Of a stretch of 46,822 bases of DNA, positions 15,756-25,095 are shown one piece after another. The translations under genes and the position numbers were made by a program. Origin of the DNA: an uncultured Lachnospiraceae bacterium. Lineage in GTDB: Bacteria; Bacillota; Clostridia; Lachnospirales; Lachnospiraceae. The notes below the pieces were generated by a model. The model saw nothing but the letters and a program-made list of their open reading frames with translations. It made no database searches and was not told the DNA's origin. Position 1 is the first letter of the stretch, and each line of letters opens with the position of its first letter. Location of the stretch: positions 1 through 46,822 of the forward strand of contig CAJUMB010000024.1 of assembly GCA_910587105.1 (NCBI GenBank). The letters run 5' to 3'.

Positions 15756-17159
15756 TTGATTAGAGATAACCAGAGGTATTTTAACCGGCTGCATGTGGTA
15801 TTTGACGCACTGGTCATTGCTTTGTCTTATGTGTCGGCCTGGTTTCTTAAGTTCAGCGGGCCTTTTTCTGAAACCTCTGTCCGGGTACTTTCTTTTGAAC
15901 AGTATATGTCCGCATTGCTTCTTATTGTACCTGGATTTTTGATTTTGTATTACGCCTTTCATCTATACACGCCGAAGCGTGTACAGGGGCGCAGGCTGGA
16001 GCTGGCGAATATTGTCAAAGCCAATACACTGGGTGTGTTTTTGATTATGGTGGCACTGTATGTGCTGAAAATCATCGATTTTTCCCGGTGGGTGATTTTT
16101 ATTTTTTATGGCATTAACATTGTTGGGGAAACGGTGCTGCGCAATGTGATCCGCTATGTGCTCAGGGACATGCGGCGGAGAGGCTTTAATCAGAAGTATA
16201 TTTTACTGGTGGGTTACAGCCGTGCTGCGGAAGAATATGTTGACAGGATTCTATCCAATCCTCAATGGGGCTACACCATTCAAGGGATTTTGGACGATGA
16301 GGCAGAGACGGGGACAGTGTATAAAGGAATTCCTGTGGTGGGCATGATTGCGGGATTGACGGATATTTTACAGGAAAATCATCTGGACGAGATCGCCATT
16401 ACTCTGGGGCTGGGCGAGTATTACAGACTGGAAGAAATTGTGGGACTCTGTGAAAAGTCAGGCGTGCATACAAAATTTATTCCCGATTATAATAATATTA
16501 TACCCACAAAGCCGTATACAGAAGACATTTTGGGGCTTCCGGTGATCAATATCCGGCATGTGCCATTGACCAACAATTTCCTGGCGGTCCTGAAACGGCT
16601 TATGGATATTGCGGGCTCTCTTTTTGGAATTGTGATTGCTTCGCCTGTGATGCTGGCTGCCTGTATATTTATCAAACTTACTTCGCCTGGTCCGCTTATC
16701 TATAAACAGGAGCGGGTGGGGCTTCACAACCGGACATTTCAGATGTATAAGTTCCGGTCTATGGAGGTGCAGAAGGAAAGTGAAGAGAAAAAAGCATGGA
16801 CAACGAAAAATGACCCCCGGGTAACAGGAGTGGGGAAATTTATGCGCCGGACCAGTATTGATGAGCTTCCACAGCTTTTCAATATTCTGAAAGGCGATAT
16901 GAGTCTGGTGGGACCCAGGCCGGAGCGGCCGTTTTTTGTAGAAAAGTTTCGGGAAGAGATTCCCAGATATATGGTGAAACATCAAGTACGGCCGGGACTG
17001 ACGGGCTGGGCGCAGGTAAATGGATATCGGGGGGATACTTCTATTCGTAAGCGCATTGAATACGACTTGTACTATATTGAGAACTGGACCTTGGGCTTTG
17101 ATGTGAAAATTCTTATTTTAACGGTATTCAAAGGATTTGTAAATAAAAACGCGTATTAG
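15756..17159 (+). CDS. Polyprenyl-phosphate sugar-1-phosphate transferase (PNPT/WbaP type)
   Basis: This enzyme would start a polysaccharide repeat by moving a hexose-1-phosphate from a UDP-sugar to undecaprenyl phosphate. The 467-residue sequence has four N-terminal membrane spans (about 12-30, 45-68, 83-103, 108-130), a CoA-binding-like domain (YILLVGYSRAAEEYVDRIL onward) and a C-terminal bacterial sugar-transferase domain with LMDIAGSLFGIVIASPVM, SPGPLIYKQERVG, MYKFRSM and RRTSIDELPQLFNIL...MSLVGPRPE. The start codon is TTG at 15756, placed seven bases after GAGGTGAGG. Confidence 0.9.
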   Translation: MIRDNQRYFNRLHVVFDALVIALSYVSAWFLKFSGPFSETSVRVLSFEQYMSALLLIVPGFLILYYAFHLYTPKRVQGRRLELANIVKANTLGVFLIMVALYVLKIIDFSRWVIFIFYGINIVGETVLRNVIRYVLRDMRRRGFNQKYILLVGYSRAAEEYVDRILSNPQWGYTIQGILDDEAETGTVYKGIPVVGMIAGLTDILQENHLDEIAITLGLGEYYRLEEIVGLCEKSGVHTKFIPDYNNIIPTKPYTEDILGLPVINIRHVPLTNNFLAVLKRLMDIAGSLFGIVIASPVMLAACIFIKLTSPGPLIYKQERVGLHNRTFQMYKFRSMEVQKESEEKKAWTTKNDPRVTGVGKFMRRTSIDELPQLFNILKGDMSLVGPRPERPFFVEKFREEIPRYMVKHQVRPGLTGWAQVNGYRGDTSIRKRIEYDLYYIENWTLGFDVKILILTVFKGFVNKNAY

Positions 17160-17173
17160 ATAAGGGGAAGAAC

Positions 17174-18508
17174 ATGGCGAAAAAAGGAACCAAGAGAAGG
17201 GTCATTTTGTTTATCGGGGAACTGATTGTGCTTGTGCTTTTGATCGGAGGTTTATTCGTGTATGGGCAGATCAATTCCAAGCTGAGCAAGATAGAGGGTG
17301 AAGATCTGGGCGATGTGCAGATGAATATGGTCACAAGCGAGAAAATGACCGGATATCAGAATATAGCTCTTTTTGGCGTGGATTCCCGTGGAGAAGGTTC
17401 AGATATGGGTGTCAATAACAGTGACACAATTATCATCGCCAGCATCAATAATGATACAAAAGCGGTAAAGCTGGTATCTGTATACAGGGATACTCTGCTG
17501 AATGTGGGCAATGATTCTTATATGAAAGCCAACTCTGCCTATATGGCAGGAGGAGCCAGCCAGGCAGTGTCCATGCTGAATACCAACCTGGATCTGCAGA
17601 TTCAGGATTATGTGACTGTGGATATGAATGCACTGGTGAAAGTGATTGACCTTCTGGGCGGTCTCACCATTGAGATGACTGCAGACGAGGTGGTTCACAT
17701 GAATAATTATTGTGTGGAAACTTCGGAAATTTCCGGTGAGGATTATACAAGAATTGAACCGGAAGTGGCTGGTGTATATGAGCTGAACGGAGTGCAGGCT
17801 ACTTCCTATGCGAGAATCCGTTACACGGCTGGTCTGGACTTTGAGCGCACGGAGAGACAGAGGCTGATTATTCAAAAACTTGTTCAGAAGGCCAAAAAGT
17901 CCAGCCTGGGCACGTTATCCTCCATCATGGATGAAGTATTTCCATTGGTAAAGACTTCCCTGTCCAAATCACAGATTTTTGATATGGGTGCCGGCATGTT
18001 GTCATATTCTTTTGACGAGACCTGTGGATTTCCGTACGAACATACGGGAAAACGTTTGGAGAATACAGGAGATACGGTGCTTCCGGTAACATTGGAATCC
18101 AATGTGAGAGAGCTTCATAAGTTTTTATTTGCCGATGGTGATTATGTGCCCTCAGATGTGGTGTTCCACCGCAGTCAGAAGATTGCGGAACTGGGAGGGA
18201 TTGAAGTGAGTGATACACCGGAGCCCACATCAGAGCCTGTTGCCGAAGCCGCTGAAACGGAGACGGCAGTTCCGGAGTATACAGAAACTACCCAGGCCAC
18301 GGAATATTATTCTTCAGATGTCCAGGATAATTATTCAGACGGCTATGACTATGCGGATACGGGGTATGTGGACCCCAATTATTCAGGAGATCAGGCTGTT
18401 CAGGATACCTATGTCCCAGAAAGCTACACAGATTATTCGGATACACCCCAGAGTCAGGAAGGCAGTGAACCTATGGCCGTGCCGGATGCAGCAGCAGGGG
18501 AGCAGTGA
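17174..18508 (+). CDS. LytR-CpsA-Psr (LCP) family ligase with acidic C-terminal tail
   Basis: LCP proteins transfer lipid-linked wall polymers to peptidoglycan. After a basic start, residues 12-30 form a signal anchor. The LCP domain (about 60-240) has IALFGVDSRG, SDTIIIASINNDTKAVKLVSVYRDTLL (the conserved Arg and Asp residues) and ATSYARIRYTAGLDFERTERQRLI. The last 95 or so residues are acidic and rich in Tyr, Asp, Ser, Thr and Pro, an extracellular disordered tail not needed for the fold. It follows the sugar transferase by 14 bp, so initiation and attachment of one polymer appear to be encoded together. Confidence 0.9.
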   Translation: MAKKGTKRRVILFIGELIVLVLLIGGLFVYGQINSKLSKIEGEDLGDVQMNMVTSEKMTGYQNIALFGVDSRGEGSDMGVNNSDTIIIASINNDTKAVKLVSVYRDTLLNVGNDSYMKANSAYMAGGASQAVSMLNTNLDLQIQDYVTVDMNALVKVIDLLGGLTIEMTADEVVHMNNYCVETSEISGEDYTRIEPEVAGVYELNGVQATSYARIRYTAGLDFERTERQRLIIQKLVQKAKKSSLGTLSSIMDEVFPLVKTSLSKSQIFDMGAGMLSYSFDETCGFPYEHTGKRLENTGDTVLPVTLESNVRELHKFLFADGDYVPSDVVFHRSQKIAELGGIEVSDTPEPTSEPVAEAAETETAVPEYTETTQATEYYSSDVQDNYSDGYDYADTGYVDPNYSGDQAVQDTYVPESYTDYSDTPQSQEGSEPMAVPDAAAGEQ

Positions 18509-18517
18509 TTAATTGTA

Positions 18518-18534
18518 GATTAGAGCGTGTTTGG
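18518..18534 (+). repeat. Solo family A left-end-like sequence
   Basis: GATTAGAGCGTGTTTGG matches the terminal TAGAGCGTGTTTG of family A, but the rest of the element is missing. It lies just after the LCP stop codon and before the next glycosyltransferase. Confidence 0.45.
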
Positions 18535-18603
18535 CCGCCGGATACCGTTCATGTGGTAACCGACGGCTATATTCATATAAACTCCATGTGGAGGAGAGAA
18601 ACT

Positions 18604-19527
18604 ATGGAAGACGGGAAACCATTGGTAGACGTGCTGATACCTACTTATAAACCGGGAAAAAGATTTGGACAGCTTTTGGACAGGCTGTACAGACAAAAAT
18701 ATCCCATAAACCAGCTGATTATCATAAATACAGAACAGGCATTTTGGAATCCCCAATGGGAAGCAGGCCGGGAGAATATGCAGGTACATCATATTGCAAA
18801 AGCCGATTTTGACCACGGCGGTACAAGGAGGCTGGGTGTGTCTTATGCCTCTGGCCATATCTTTGTATGTATGACACAGGACGCCCTTCCCCAAAATCTG
18901 GATATGCTGGGAAATCTGATTCGTCCGCTGGCCATACAGGGAGTGGGTGCCAGTTATGCCAGGCAGATACCTTCAATCAATGCCCACTGCATAGAGGCGT
19001 TTACCAGAAATTTTAATTATCCGGCAAAAAGCAGCATAACATGGAAGAAGGACTTAAAGAAACGGGGGATAAAAACTTATTTCTGTTCGGATGTGTGTGC
19101 TGCATATAACCGGGAAATTTATCTGAAACAGGGCGGGTTTATACCTAGAGCCATTTTTAATGAGGATATGATATTTGGGGCGGGTTTGATTCAGGCAGGA
19201 TACGGCATCGCTTATGCCGCAGATGCACAGGTCATTCATTCCCATAATTATAACTGCTGGCAGCAGCTCCAGCGCAATTTTGATCTGGGTGTATCCCAGG
19301 CAGAACACCCGGAGATTTTTGAAGGTGTGCCGTCGGAGGGAGCAGGGATTGCTCTGGTGGGTGCAGCGGTCCGTTATCTGCTCCGGGAGAGAAAACCTTG
19401 GCTGATTCCTAAACTTGTGGTGCACAGCGGTTTTAAATATATGGGGTATCAGATGGGGAAGCATTATGAGCGGCTGCCAAAGAAGTGGATTAAAGTGTGT
19501 ACTATGACGCCGAATTACTGGGAGTGA
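18604..19527 (+). CDS. GT2 glycosyltransferase, RfbF/rhamnosyltransferase-like
   Basis: From the ATG at 18604 (after GGAGGAGAGAAACT) the product has 307 residues. It begins EDGKPLVDVLIPTYKPG and contains DHGGTRRLGVSYASGHIFVCMTQDALP, where the DHGGTRR block is the hallmark of the RfbF/RgpA-like rhamnosyltransferase group, then FCSDVCAAYNREIYLKQGGF and FNEDMIFGAGLIQAGY. An upstream GTG at 18505 would add 33 residues, but part of these come from the solo family A end and no ribosome binding site supports it. It closes the polysaccharide block. Confidence 0.82.
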   Translation: MEDGKPLVDVLIPTYKPGKRFGQLLDRLYRQKYPINQLIIINTEQAFWNPQWEAGRENMQVHHIAKADFDHGGTRRLGVSYASGHIFVCMTQDALPQNLDMLGNLIRPLAIQGVGASYARQIPSINAHCIEAFTRNFNYPAKSSITWKKDLKKRGIKTYFCSDVCAAYNREIYLKQGGFIPRAIFNEDMIFGAGLIQAGYGIAYAADAQVIHSHNYNCWQQLQRNFDLGVSQAEHPEIFEGVPSEGAGIALVGAAVRYLLRERKPWLIPKLVVHSGFKYMGYQMGKHYERLPKKWIKVCTMTPNYWE

Positions 19528-19562
19528 CGCTTCGGTGCTTTATCAATTATTTTTGACTACGA

Positions 19563-19634
19563 GTCTGGCAAAAGAAACAAAACGGAGCTCAAGATCGTTT
19601 TGAATTCGCTCTTTATTTGTTTCTTTTGCCAGAC
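19563..19634 (+). repeat. Family B hairpin repeat, copy 2
   Basis: GTCTGGCAAAAGAAACAAA (19563-19581) pairs perfectly with 19616-19634, a 19-bp stem. The core ACGGAGCTCAAGATCG...GCTC is conserved while the stem differs from copies 1 and 3 on both arms. It starts 35 nt after a stop codon and occupies much of the 179-nt leader of glmS. Confidence 0.85.
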
Positions 19635-19706
19635 GCTGGATGTGGTGACGAGTAATAATGTTTTGTAATTGCAAAAATTGACTACATAGAGCGGGAGGAT
19701 GAGAAG

Positions 19707-21533
19707 ATGTGTGGTATTGTAGGATATATTGGTGAGCAGCAGGCTGCGCCGATTCTGCTGGACGGTCTTTCCAAGCTGGAATACAGGGGATATGATTCTG
19801 CGGGAATGGCAGTTTATAATGGTAAAGAGATTGATATGGTAAAGTCCATGGGCAAGCTGAAAGTTTTGGAGGAGATGACTCATGGAGGCAGCACTCTTCC
19901 TGGGTTTTCGGGTATTGGGCATACCCGCTGGGCAACTCACGGGTCGCCTACAGATGTGAACGCCCATCCCCACTATAATAAAGACAGTTCTATTGTGGTG
20001 GTGCACAATGGGATTATTGAGAATTATATGAAACTGCGCAGGAAGCTGGAGGGGAAAGGGTATCAGTTTGTCTCAGAGACTGATACAGAAGTTCTGGCTC
20101 ATTTGCTGGACTATTACTATAAAGGCGATCCCCTGGATGCCATTTCAAAAGTTATGTATTGGGTGGAAGGCTCCTATGCGCTGGGCATTTTGTTCCAGGA
20201 TTTTCCAGGGGAGATCTATGCTGTGCGCAAGGACAGCCCGCTGATTGCAGGCCAGGGAAAGGATGGGAATTTTATCGCCTCCGATGTGCCTGCCATATTA
20301 AAGTACACCCGGGATGTTTATTTTATCGAGAATCAGGAAATCGTAAAAGTGACTAAGGATTCTCTGAATTTTTACAATATTGATAAAGAGGAAGTGCAGA
20401 AAGAATCCTCTAGGATTGAATGGGACATTTCAGCTGCGGAAAAAGAAGGCTATGAATATTTCATGCTGAAAGAGATCTATGAACAGCCAAAGGCAGTGAT
20501 GGACACTCTGCACCCCAGGCTGAAAGACCAGGATATTGTCATTGAAGAGCTGGGCATGACAGATGAGGAAATCCTGGCAGTCAGCAAGATTTACATTGTG
20601 GCCTGCGGTTCTGCATATCATACCGGGGTGACGGCAAAATATGTGTTCGAGGGTCTGGCAAGGATACCCGTGGAGGTGGACCTGGCATCGGAGTTCAGAT
20701 ACCGCAGGCCCATTTTCCAGCCTGGAACGCTGGTGATTATAGTAAGCCAGTCCGGGGAAACAGCAGACTCGCTGGCAGCCCTCCGGGAGGCGAAAAGCTG
20801 CGGCGTCAGAACCCTGGGGATTGTAAATGTGGTGGGAAGCTCCATCGCCCGCGAGGCAGATAATGTTTTATACACCTGGGCGGGCCCGGAAATTGCAGTG
20901 GCCACCACAAAGGCATACAGCACGCAGCTGATAGCCCAGTACCTGCTGGCACTGAAATTTGCCAAAGTCAGAAATGAGATCGACGACAGTCAGTTCCAGT
21001 CCATGCTCTATGATTTGGAGAAACTGCCAGACCAGATTGAATTTCTGCTGGGAAATAAGGAAAAGATACAGCATTTCGCAAACAGGTATCTGGCCACAGA
21101 ACATGTATTTTTCATTGGCAGGGGGATTGATTATGCCATCTCGCTGGAAGGTTCTCTGAAGCTGAAAGAGATCTCTTATATCCATTCAGAGGCATATGCA
21201 GCCGGGGAACTAAAACACGGCACCATATCTCTCATTGAGCAGGATACCCTGGTGGTGGCGCTGGTGACCCAGAAAGAACTGTACAAAAAGACCTTAAGCA
21301 ATATGCAGGAAGTCCGCACCCGGGGCGCGTTTGTGATGGCTGTGACCAATGCGGGGAACAAGGAAGTGGAGAAAAGCGCAGACTATGTGATCTATCTGCC
21401 GGAAACCAATCCTTATTTTACCAATTCCCTGGCGGTGATTCCCCTGCAGCTGTTCAGCTATTATGTATCATTGGGCAAAGGGCTGGATGTGGATAAACCC
21501 AGGAATCTGGCGAAATCTGTCACTGTGGAATAG
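19707..21533 (+). CDS. glmS: Glutamine-fructose-6-phosphate aminotransferase
   Basis: GlmS makes glucosamine-6-phosphate for peptidoglycan. The 608-residue protein has Cys2 (MCGIVGYIG) as the glutaminase nucleophile, then HTRWATHGSPTDVNAHPH and VVHNGIIEN, followed by two SIS isomerase domains with ACGSAYHTG, SQSGETADSLAAL, TKAYSTQL, EGSLKLKEISYIHSEAYAAGELKHG and the C-terminal DKPRNLAKSVTVE. The start follows GGGAGGATGAGAAG. The leader shows no recognisable glmS ribozyme core, which is unusual for this gene in Gram-positive bacteria. Confidence 0.97.
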   Translation: MCGIVGYIGEQQAAPILLDGLSKLEYRGYDSAGMAVYNGKEIDMVKSMGKLKVLEEMTHGGSTLPGFSGIGHTRWATHGSPTDVNAHPHYNKDSSIVVVHNGIIENYMKLRRKLEGKGYQFVSETDTEVLAHLLDYYYKGDPLDAISKVMYWVEGSYALGILFQDFPGEIYAVRKDSPLIAGQGKDGNFIASDVPAILKYTRDVYFIENQEIVKVTKDSLNFYNIDKEEVQKESSRIEWDISAAEKEGYEYFMLKEIYEQPKAVMDTLHPRLKDQDIVIEELGMTDEEILAVSKIYIVACGSAYHTGVTAKYVFEGLARIPVEVDLASEFRYRRPIFQPGTLVIIVSQSGETADSLAALREAKSCGVRTLGIVNVVGSSIAREADNVLYTWAGPEIAVATTKAYSTQLIAQYLLALKFAKVRNEIDDSQFQSMLYDLEKLPDQIEFLLGNKEKIQHFANRYLATEHVFFIGRGIDYAISLEGSLKLKEISYIHSEAYAAGELKHGTISLIEQDTLVVALVTQKELYKKTLSNMQEVRTRGAFVMAVTNAGNKEVEKSADYVIYLPETNPYFTNSLAVIPLQLFSYYVSLGKGLDVDKPRNLAKSVTVE

Positions 21534-21647
21534 TCTTCACTTTTTTTTAAACGTTCTATCACACATTAAACACAATTCGTTGTTAGACTGTATTCATACA
21601 AACAGGGAAGCAATGATAAGATACAGTGATGAAAGGGGATAGAAATT

Positions 21648-23138
21648 ATGGCTAACGATTTCATTATGATGGATAGTTCTAACGAATCTAATAAGGAAGA
21701 ACATGCAGGAACCACCTATACTTCACAGGAAAATCACACAGGAATGGGAGCCGGACAGCAGTATCATAGATATTATCAGATGGGGGGAGACAGCGGTCCT
21801 GCAGGAAAGCCGCCTTTTAAGAAAAAGAACAGCGGAAATGGTGTTGGGAAAAAGGTGATGGCCGTCATTGCCGGAGGGCTGGTATTCGGCCTGGTGGCAG
21901 GCGTGGCATTTCAGGGCGTGAACCTGGCGGGAAATTATTTCTTCGATCAGGGGAACTCCAATCAGCAGGTGGGTACAGTGGGTATGGTGCCATCTCTGGA
22001 AGAACAATCGGAGGCAAAGAGCGATGGAGACACAGACAGCGGCAGCAGCAGTGTGGTGCCCATGGCAACGACAACAGTTGCGGATGTGGCGAAAAATACC
22101 ATGCCGTCGGTGGTAGCTATCACGTCCATCAGCGTACAGGAGATTCCAACGTTTGATTTCTTTGGCTGGGGCGGAGGCGGAACCCAGCAATATGAGGGGG
22201 AATCCAGCGGCTCCGGAATTATTGTAGGAGAAAATGAAAATGAACTTTTAATCGCCACGAACAATCACGTGGTGGATGGAGCGAAAACTCTGAGTGTGTG
22301 CTTCCAGGATAAAAAGAACGAACAGGGGACAGAAAATGTCCAGAATACTTCGGAAGAAAATCAGGGCGGTGCAGATACGGAAAATGCAGTGGCCGCACAA
22401 ATCAAAGGTACAGATGCGGAGAATGACCTGGCAGTTATTGCAGTAAAGAAAGCAGATATTCCGGAAGAAACATTGGGAGAGATTAAAATAGCCCAGCTGG
22501 GAAGTTCAAATGACCTGGTGGTAGGCGAACAAGTGGTGGCAATCGGAAATGCTCTGGGATTCGGCCAGTCAGTAACCTCTGGGTATGTGAGCGCACTGGA
22601 CCGTTATGTGGATAACATGACAACTCCCTGTATCCAGACAGACGCAGCCATCAATCCCGGAAACAGCGGTGGTGCATTACTGAATATGAGCGGCCAGGTT
22701 ATCGGAATCAATTCCGCCAAACTGGCAGAAAATGATGTGGAGGGTATGGGTTATGCGATTCCTATCTCCACAGCCATGCCCATTCTGGAAGACCTGATGA
22801 CCCGGGAAAAAGTTGCCGAGAGCGATGCTTCTTACATCGGCATCACCTGCAACGACGTCACTGCAGAGTTCAGCCAGATGTATGGAGTGGAAAGTGGGGC
22901 ATTTGTGGCAAGTGTGGAAGAAGATGGGCCGGCCGCCAAGGCGGGAATCCTTCCAAATGATATTATCACATCCCTGGCAGGCAAAAGAGTCTCAACTTCT
23001 GAGGAATTGATTGATCAGCTGCAGTACCATGCAGCCGGAGAGAACGTTGAGGTAGTGGTTCAGAGAGCAGAGAGCGGACAGTTCAAAGAATATACCATAT
23101 CGGTAGAGCTGGGGAACCGGAAAGATATGAAGTCCTGA
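21648..23138 (+). CDS. Membrane-anchored HtrA/DegP-type serine protease
   Basis: The 496-residue protein has a cytoplasmic Gly/Gln-rich N-terminus, a membrane anchor at about 68-92 (VMAVIAGGLVFGLVAGVAF), an extracytoplasmic trypsin-like domain and a C-terminal PDZ domain (about 395-485, with GPAAKAGILPNDIITSLAG). The catalytic triad is visible: His207 in NNHVVDGA, Asp260 in ENDLAVI and Ser340 in GNSGGAL. HtrA proteases degrade misfolded secreted proteins. An acidic insert around residues 220-245 precedes the Asp. It is followed by a clear terminator, so it is probably a single-gene unit. Confidence 0.93.
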   Translation: MANDFIMMDSSNESNKEEHAGTTYTSQENHTGMGAGQQYHRYYQMGGDSGPAGKPPFKKKNSGNGVGKKVMAVIAGGLVFGLVAGVAFQGVNLAGNYFFDQGNSNQQVGTVGMVPSLEEQSEAKSDGDTDSGSSSVVPMATTTVADVAKNTMPSVVAITSISVQEIPTFDFFGWGGGGTQQYEGESSGSGIIVGENENELLIATNNHVVDGAKTLSVCFQDKKNEQGTENVQNTSEENQGGADTENAVAAQIKGTDAENDLAVIAVKKADIPEETLGEIKIAQLGSSNDLVVGEQVVAIGNALGFGQSVTSGYVSALDRYVDNMTTPCIQTDAAINPGNSGGALLNMSGQVIGINSAKLAENDVEGMGYAIPISTAMPILEDLMTREKVAESDASYIGITCNDVTAEFSQMYGVESGAFVASVEEDGPAAKAGILPNDIITSLAGKRVSTSEELIDQLQYHAAGENVEVVVQRAESGQFKEYTISVELGNRKDMKS

Positions 23139-23149
23139 AATAGCAGCAA

Positions 23150-23177
23150 GGCTGTCGCGTTATGCGGCAGTCTTTTT
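23150..23177 (+). terminator. Rho-independent terminator after htrA
   Basis: GGCTGTCGC and GCGGCAGTC pair (with G-U tolerance) around GTTAT and are followed by TTTTT. Confidence 0.8.
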
Positions 23178-23237
23178 GCACTTGGTGCAGTTCCAGTTCC
23201 CTGCCAGATTTTGGACAGATTGAAGACTGGCGTGATG

Positions 23238-23294
23238 GGAAATCCTATCTATATAGTAAGGAATTAGACACAACAGGAAAGGGATAGGATTTCC
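23238..23294 (+). promoter_or_regulatory. 12-bp perfect inverted repeat spanning the MFS gene leader
   Basis: GGAAATCCTATC (23238-23249) and GATAGGATTTCC (23283-23294) are exact complements, the second ending at the base before the ATG. Between them lie a possible -10 (TATAGT, 23252-23257) and the AGGAAAGG ribosome binding site. As RNA the stem would mask the start region; as DNA the arms could be operator half-sites. Confidence 0.6.
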
Positions 23295-24521
23295 ATGAAA
23301 AATGTACAGAGTGCGAAACGAACGTTCATGTTGATTTTCGGGGCTTTTGCCGTGTTTTTTACAGGTTATCCCCATATCTGGTCAATCTATCAGCCCTATG
23401 TGATGAAACAGACCGGCTGGACAAGCGGACAGGCGTCCATGTGTTTTTATCTGGCGATTTTGATTTTTGTCTTTGGAAACATTGTGGGAGGCAGGATGTT
23501 GAACCAATTTTCTCCCAGACTGGTGGTATTCGTCGGCGGAGGCGTTTTTTCCGCGGGAATCCTGCTGTCGGCATTTATGATGTTTTCTTCTCCAATGCCC
23601 ATGTATATCACATATGGTTTGATGCAGGGATTTGGACAGGGTATGGTCTATACCGCTATAGTTTCAGCGGCGCTGAAATGGTTTCCAGAGCGTATTGGGT
23701 TTGCATCCGGTGTTGTGGTGACAGCAAACGGTCTGTGCGGCTTTTTTCTGACACCGCTAAGCAGGATGATTTTGCAGCGGTACGGGGTCAGGGAGGCATT
23801 TCTTGCAGTGGGGATTCTTGCGGCAGTCTCATGGATTCTTGCCAGCCTGTTCGTGGGAAATCCCCCGGAGATGGCAGGGTATGTCCCGGCACCGTCTGAA
23901 GCTGCCGTCCATTTACCGCGGGGGTATTCTTCGGATGAGATGATGTGTACCAGAAAATTTTATCTGCTTCTTTTGACTATGTTGTTTGGCTTACTGTCCT
24001 ATTTTTTTCTGTCTCCTATTGCACAGACGCTGCAGGTGGAACGGGGAATTTCTCCAGCGGCCGCTGCAGGCGCAGTGATGATGGGCTCAGTGGTCAATGC
24101 CGGTGTCAGGCTTTTTCTTCCTGCTCTGGCGGATAGAGTGGGACGAGTGGTATGTGTGGAGGGAGTGCTGGCAGTATGTGCAGCGGCCATGGTTTTGCTG
24201 ATGTATGAGGCACCATTTCTCACGATGGCAGCGACTATAGCTATGTATGGCTGTTATGGCGGTATTATGGGCAGCTTTCCTTCTTTGACAGGCTCCATAT
24301 TTGGACTGGAACATGTGGGGGAAAATTACGGGTATGTGATGATCGGCATGGTCATAGCAGCATTAGGGGCACCAGTGATCACGAATTATGTATTGAAAAC
24401 AGGGGGAAGCCGGGAAATGATTTTTCTCATTGGAGCGTTCTGTGCCGCTGCCGCTTTGGGGTGTCTGGTATTATTATCGAAAGAATTGAAGCATACGACT
24501 CAGGGGTATCAAAAGGCTTGA
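23295..24521 (+). CDS. MFS transporter, oxalate/formate antiporter (OFA) family
   Basis: The 408-residue protein has about 12 hydrophobic segments. Features of the OFA branch are FTGYPHIWSIYQPYVMKQTGWTSGQAS in the first loop, GFGQGMVYTAIVSAALKWFPERIGFASGVVVTANG around segments 4-5, and the segment 8 region LPALADRVGR. OFA members exchange small carboxylates, but many in gut Firmicutes are unassigned, so the substrate is open. The start lies directly after the inverted repeat. It ends 35 bp before the signal peptidase gene. Confidence 0.85.
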   Translation: MKNVQSAKRTFMLIFGAFAVFFTGYPHIWSIYQPYVMKQTGWTSGQASMCFYLAILIFVFGNIVGGRMLNQFSPRLVVFVGGGVFSAGILLSAFMMFSSPMPMYITYGLMQGFGQGMVYTAIVSAALKWFPERIGFASGVVVTANGLCGFFLTPLSRMILQRYGVREAFLAVGILAAVSWILASLFVGNPPEMAGYVPAPSEAAVHLPRGYSSDEMMCTRKFYLLLLTMLFGLLSYFFLSPIAQTLQVERGISPAAAAGAVMMGSVVNAGVRLFLPALADRVGRVVCVEGVLAVCAAAMVLLMYEAPFLTMAATIAMYGCYGGIMGSFPSLTGSIFGLEHVGENYGYVMIGMVIAALGAPVITNYVLKTGGSREMIFLIGAFCAAAALGCLVLLSKELKHTTQGYQKA

Positions 24522-24556
24522 CTTTCCGGAAACATTTTATCAGGGAGGAGGAGACA

Positions 24557-25090
24557 ATGAACAAAATATTCATATGGAGAGAGCTGTTTTCTTATTTAGG
24601 AGTTATTATTTTTGCAGGAGGGCTGGCGCTGTTTCTGAATAAAGTTGTAGTGGTAAATGCACAAATCCCGTCGGAGTCTATGGAGAAAACGATTATGGTG
24701 GGGGATCGGATCTTTGGGAACCGCCTGGCTTATCTCAGCCAGGACCCCCAAAGGTTTGATATTGTAATTTTCCGTCTGCCTGATGACGAATCCCAGCTTT
24801 ACATAAAGCGTGTCATCGGACTGCCTGGTGAGACGGTGGAAATAGTCGACGGACAGGTTTATATCAACGGTGCAGAAGAACCGCTGGAGGATGGTTTTGT
24901 GCCGGAAATGCCCGTTGGAGATGCAGGGCCGTATTACGTGAAAGAAGGGTGCTACTTTATGATGGGGGATAACCGGAATTGTTCTGAGGACTCCAGGTTC
25001 TGGGAACAGCCCTTTGTCCGCAGAGACCAGATTGAGGCGAAGGCTGGGTTCCGGTATTTTCCCCTGAATAAAATGGGAATTGTGGAGTGA
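24557..25090 (+). CDS. lepB: Signal peptidase I
   Basis: Type I signal peptidase removes signal peptides on the outer membrane face. From the ATG at 24557, after GGGAGGAGGAGACA, the protein is 177 residues with one N-terminal membrane segment (about 10-33). Ser41 in PSESMEKTI and Lys84 in YIKRVIGLPG form the catalytic dyad, and MGDNRNCSEDSR gives box E. An open frame continues upstream into the MFS gene but is less likely. It converges on the LacI-type gene with only five bases between the stop codons and no visible terminator. Confidence 0.92.
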   Translation: MNKIFIWRELFSYLGVIIFAGGLALFLNKVVVVNAQIPSESMEKTIMVGDRIFGNRLAYLSQDPQRFDIVIFRLPDDESQLYIKRVIGLPGETVEIVDGQVYINGAEEPLEDGFVPEMPVGDAGPYYVKEGCYFMMGDNRNCSEDSRFWEQPFVRRDQIEAKAGFRYFPLNKMGIVE

Positions 25091-25095
25091 TGGTC

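Noticed and set aside
18505..18603. Earlier GTG start for the glycosyltransferase
   Set aside because: It overlaps the LCP stop codon and reads through a solo repeat end; the ATG at 18604 has a strong ribosome binding site and starts just before the GT2 fold.
19528..19706. glmS ribozyme
   Set aside because: A partial GACGAG match near 19645 lacks the surrounding conserved core and the expected pairing elements.
24461..24556. Earlier start for signal peptidase I
   Set aside because: The extra 32 residues lie inside the MFS gene in another frame and would precede the signal anchor; the ATG at 24557 follows GGGAGGAGGAGACA.
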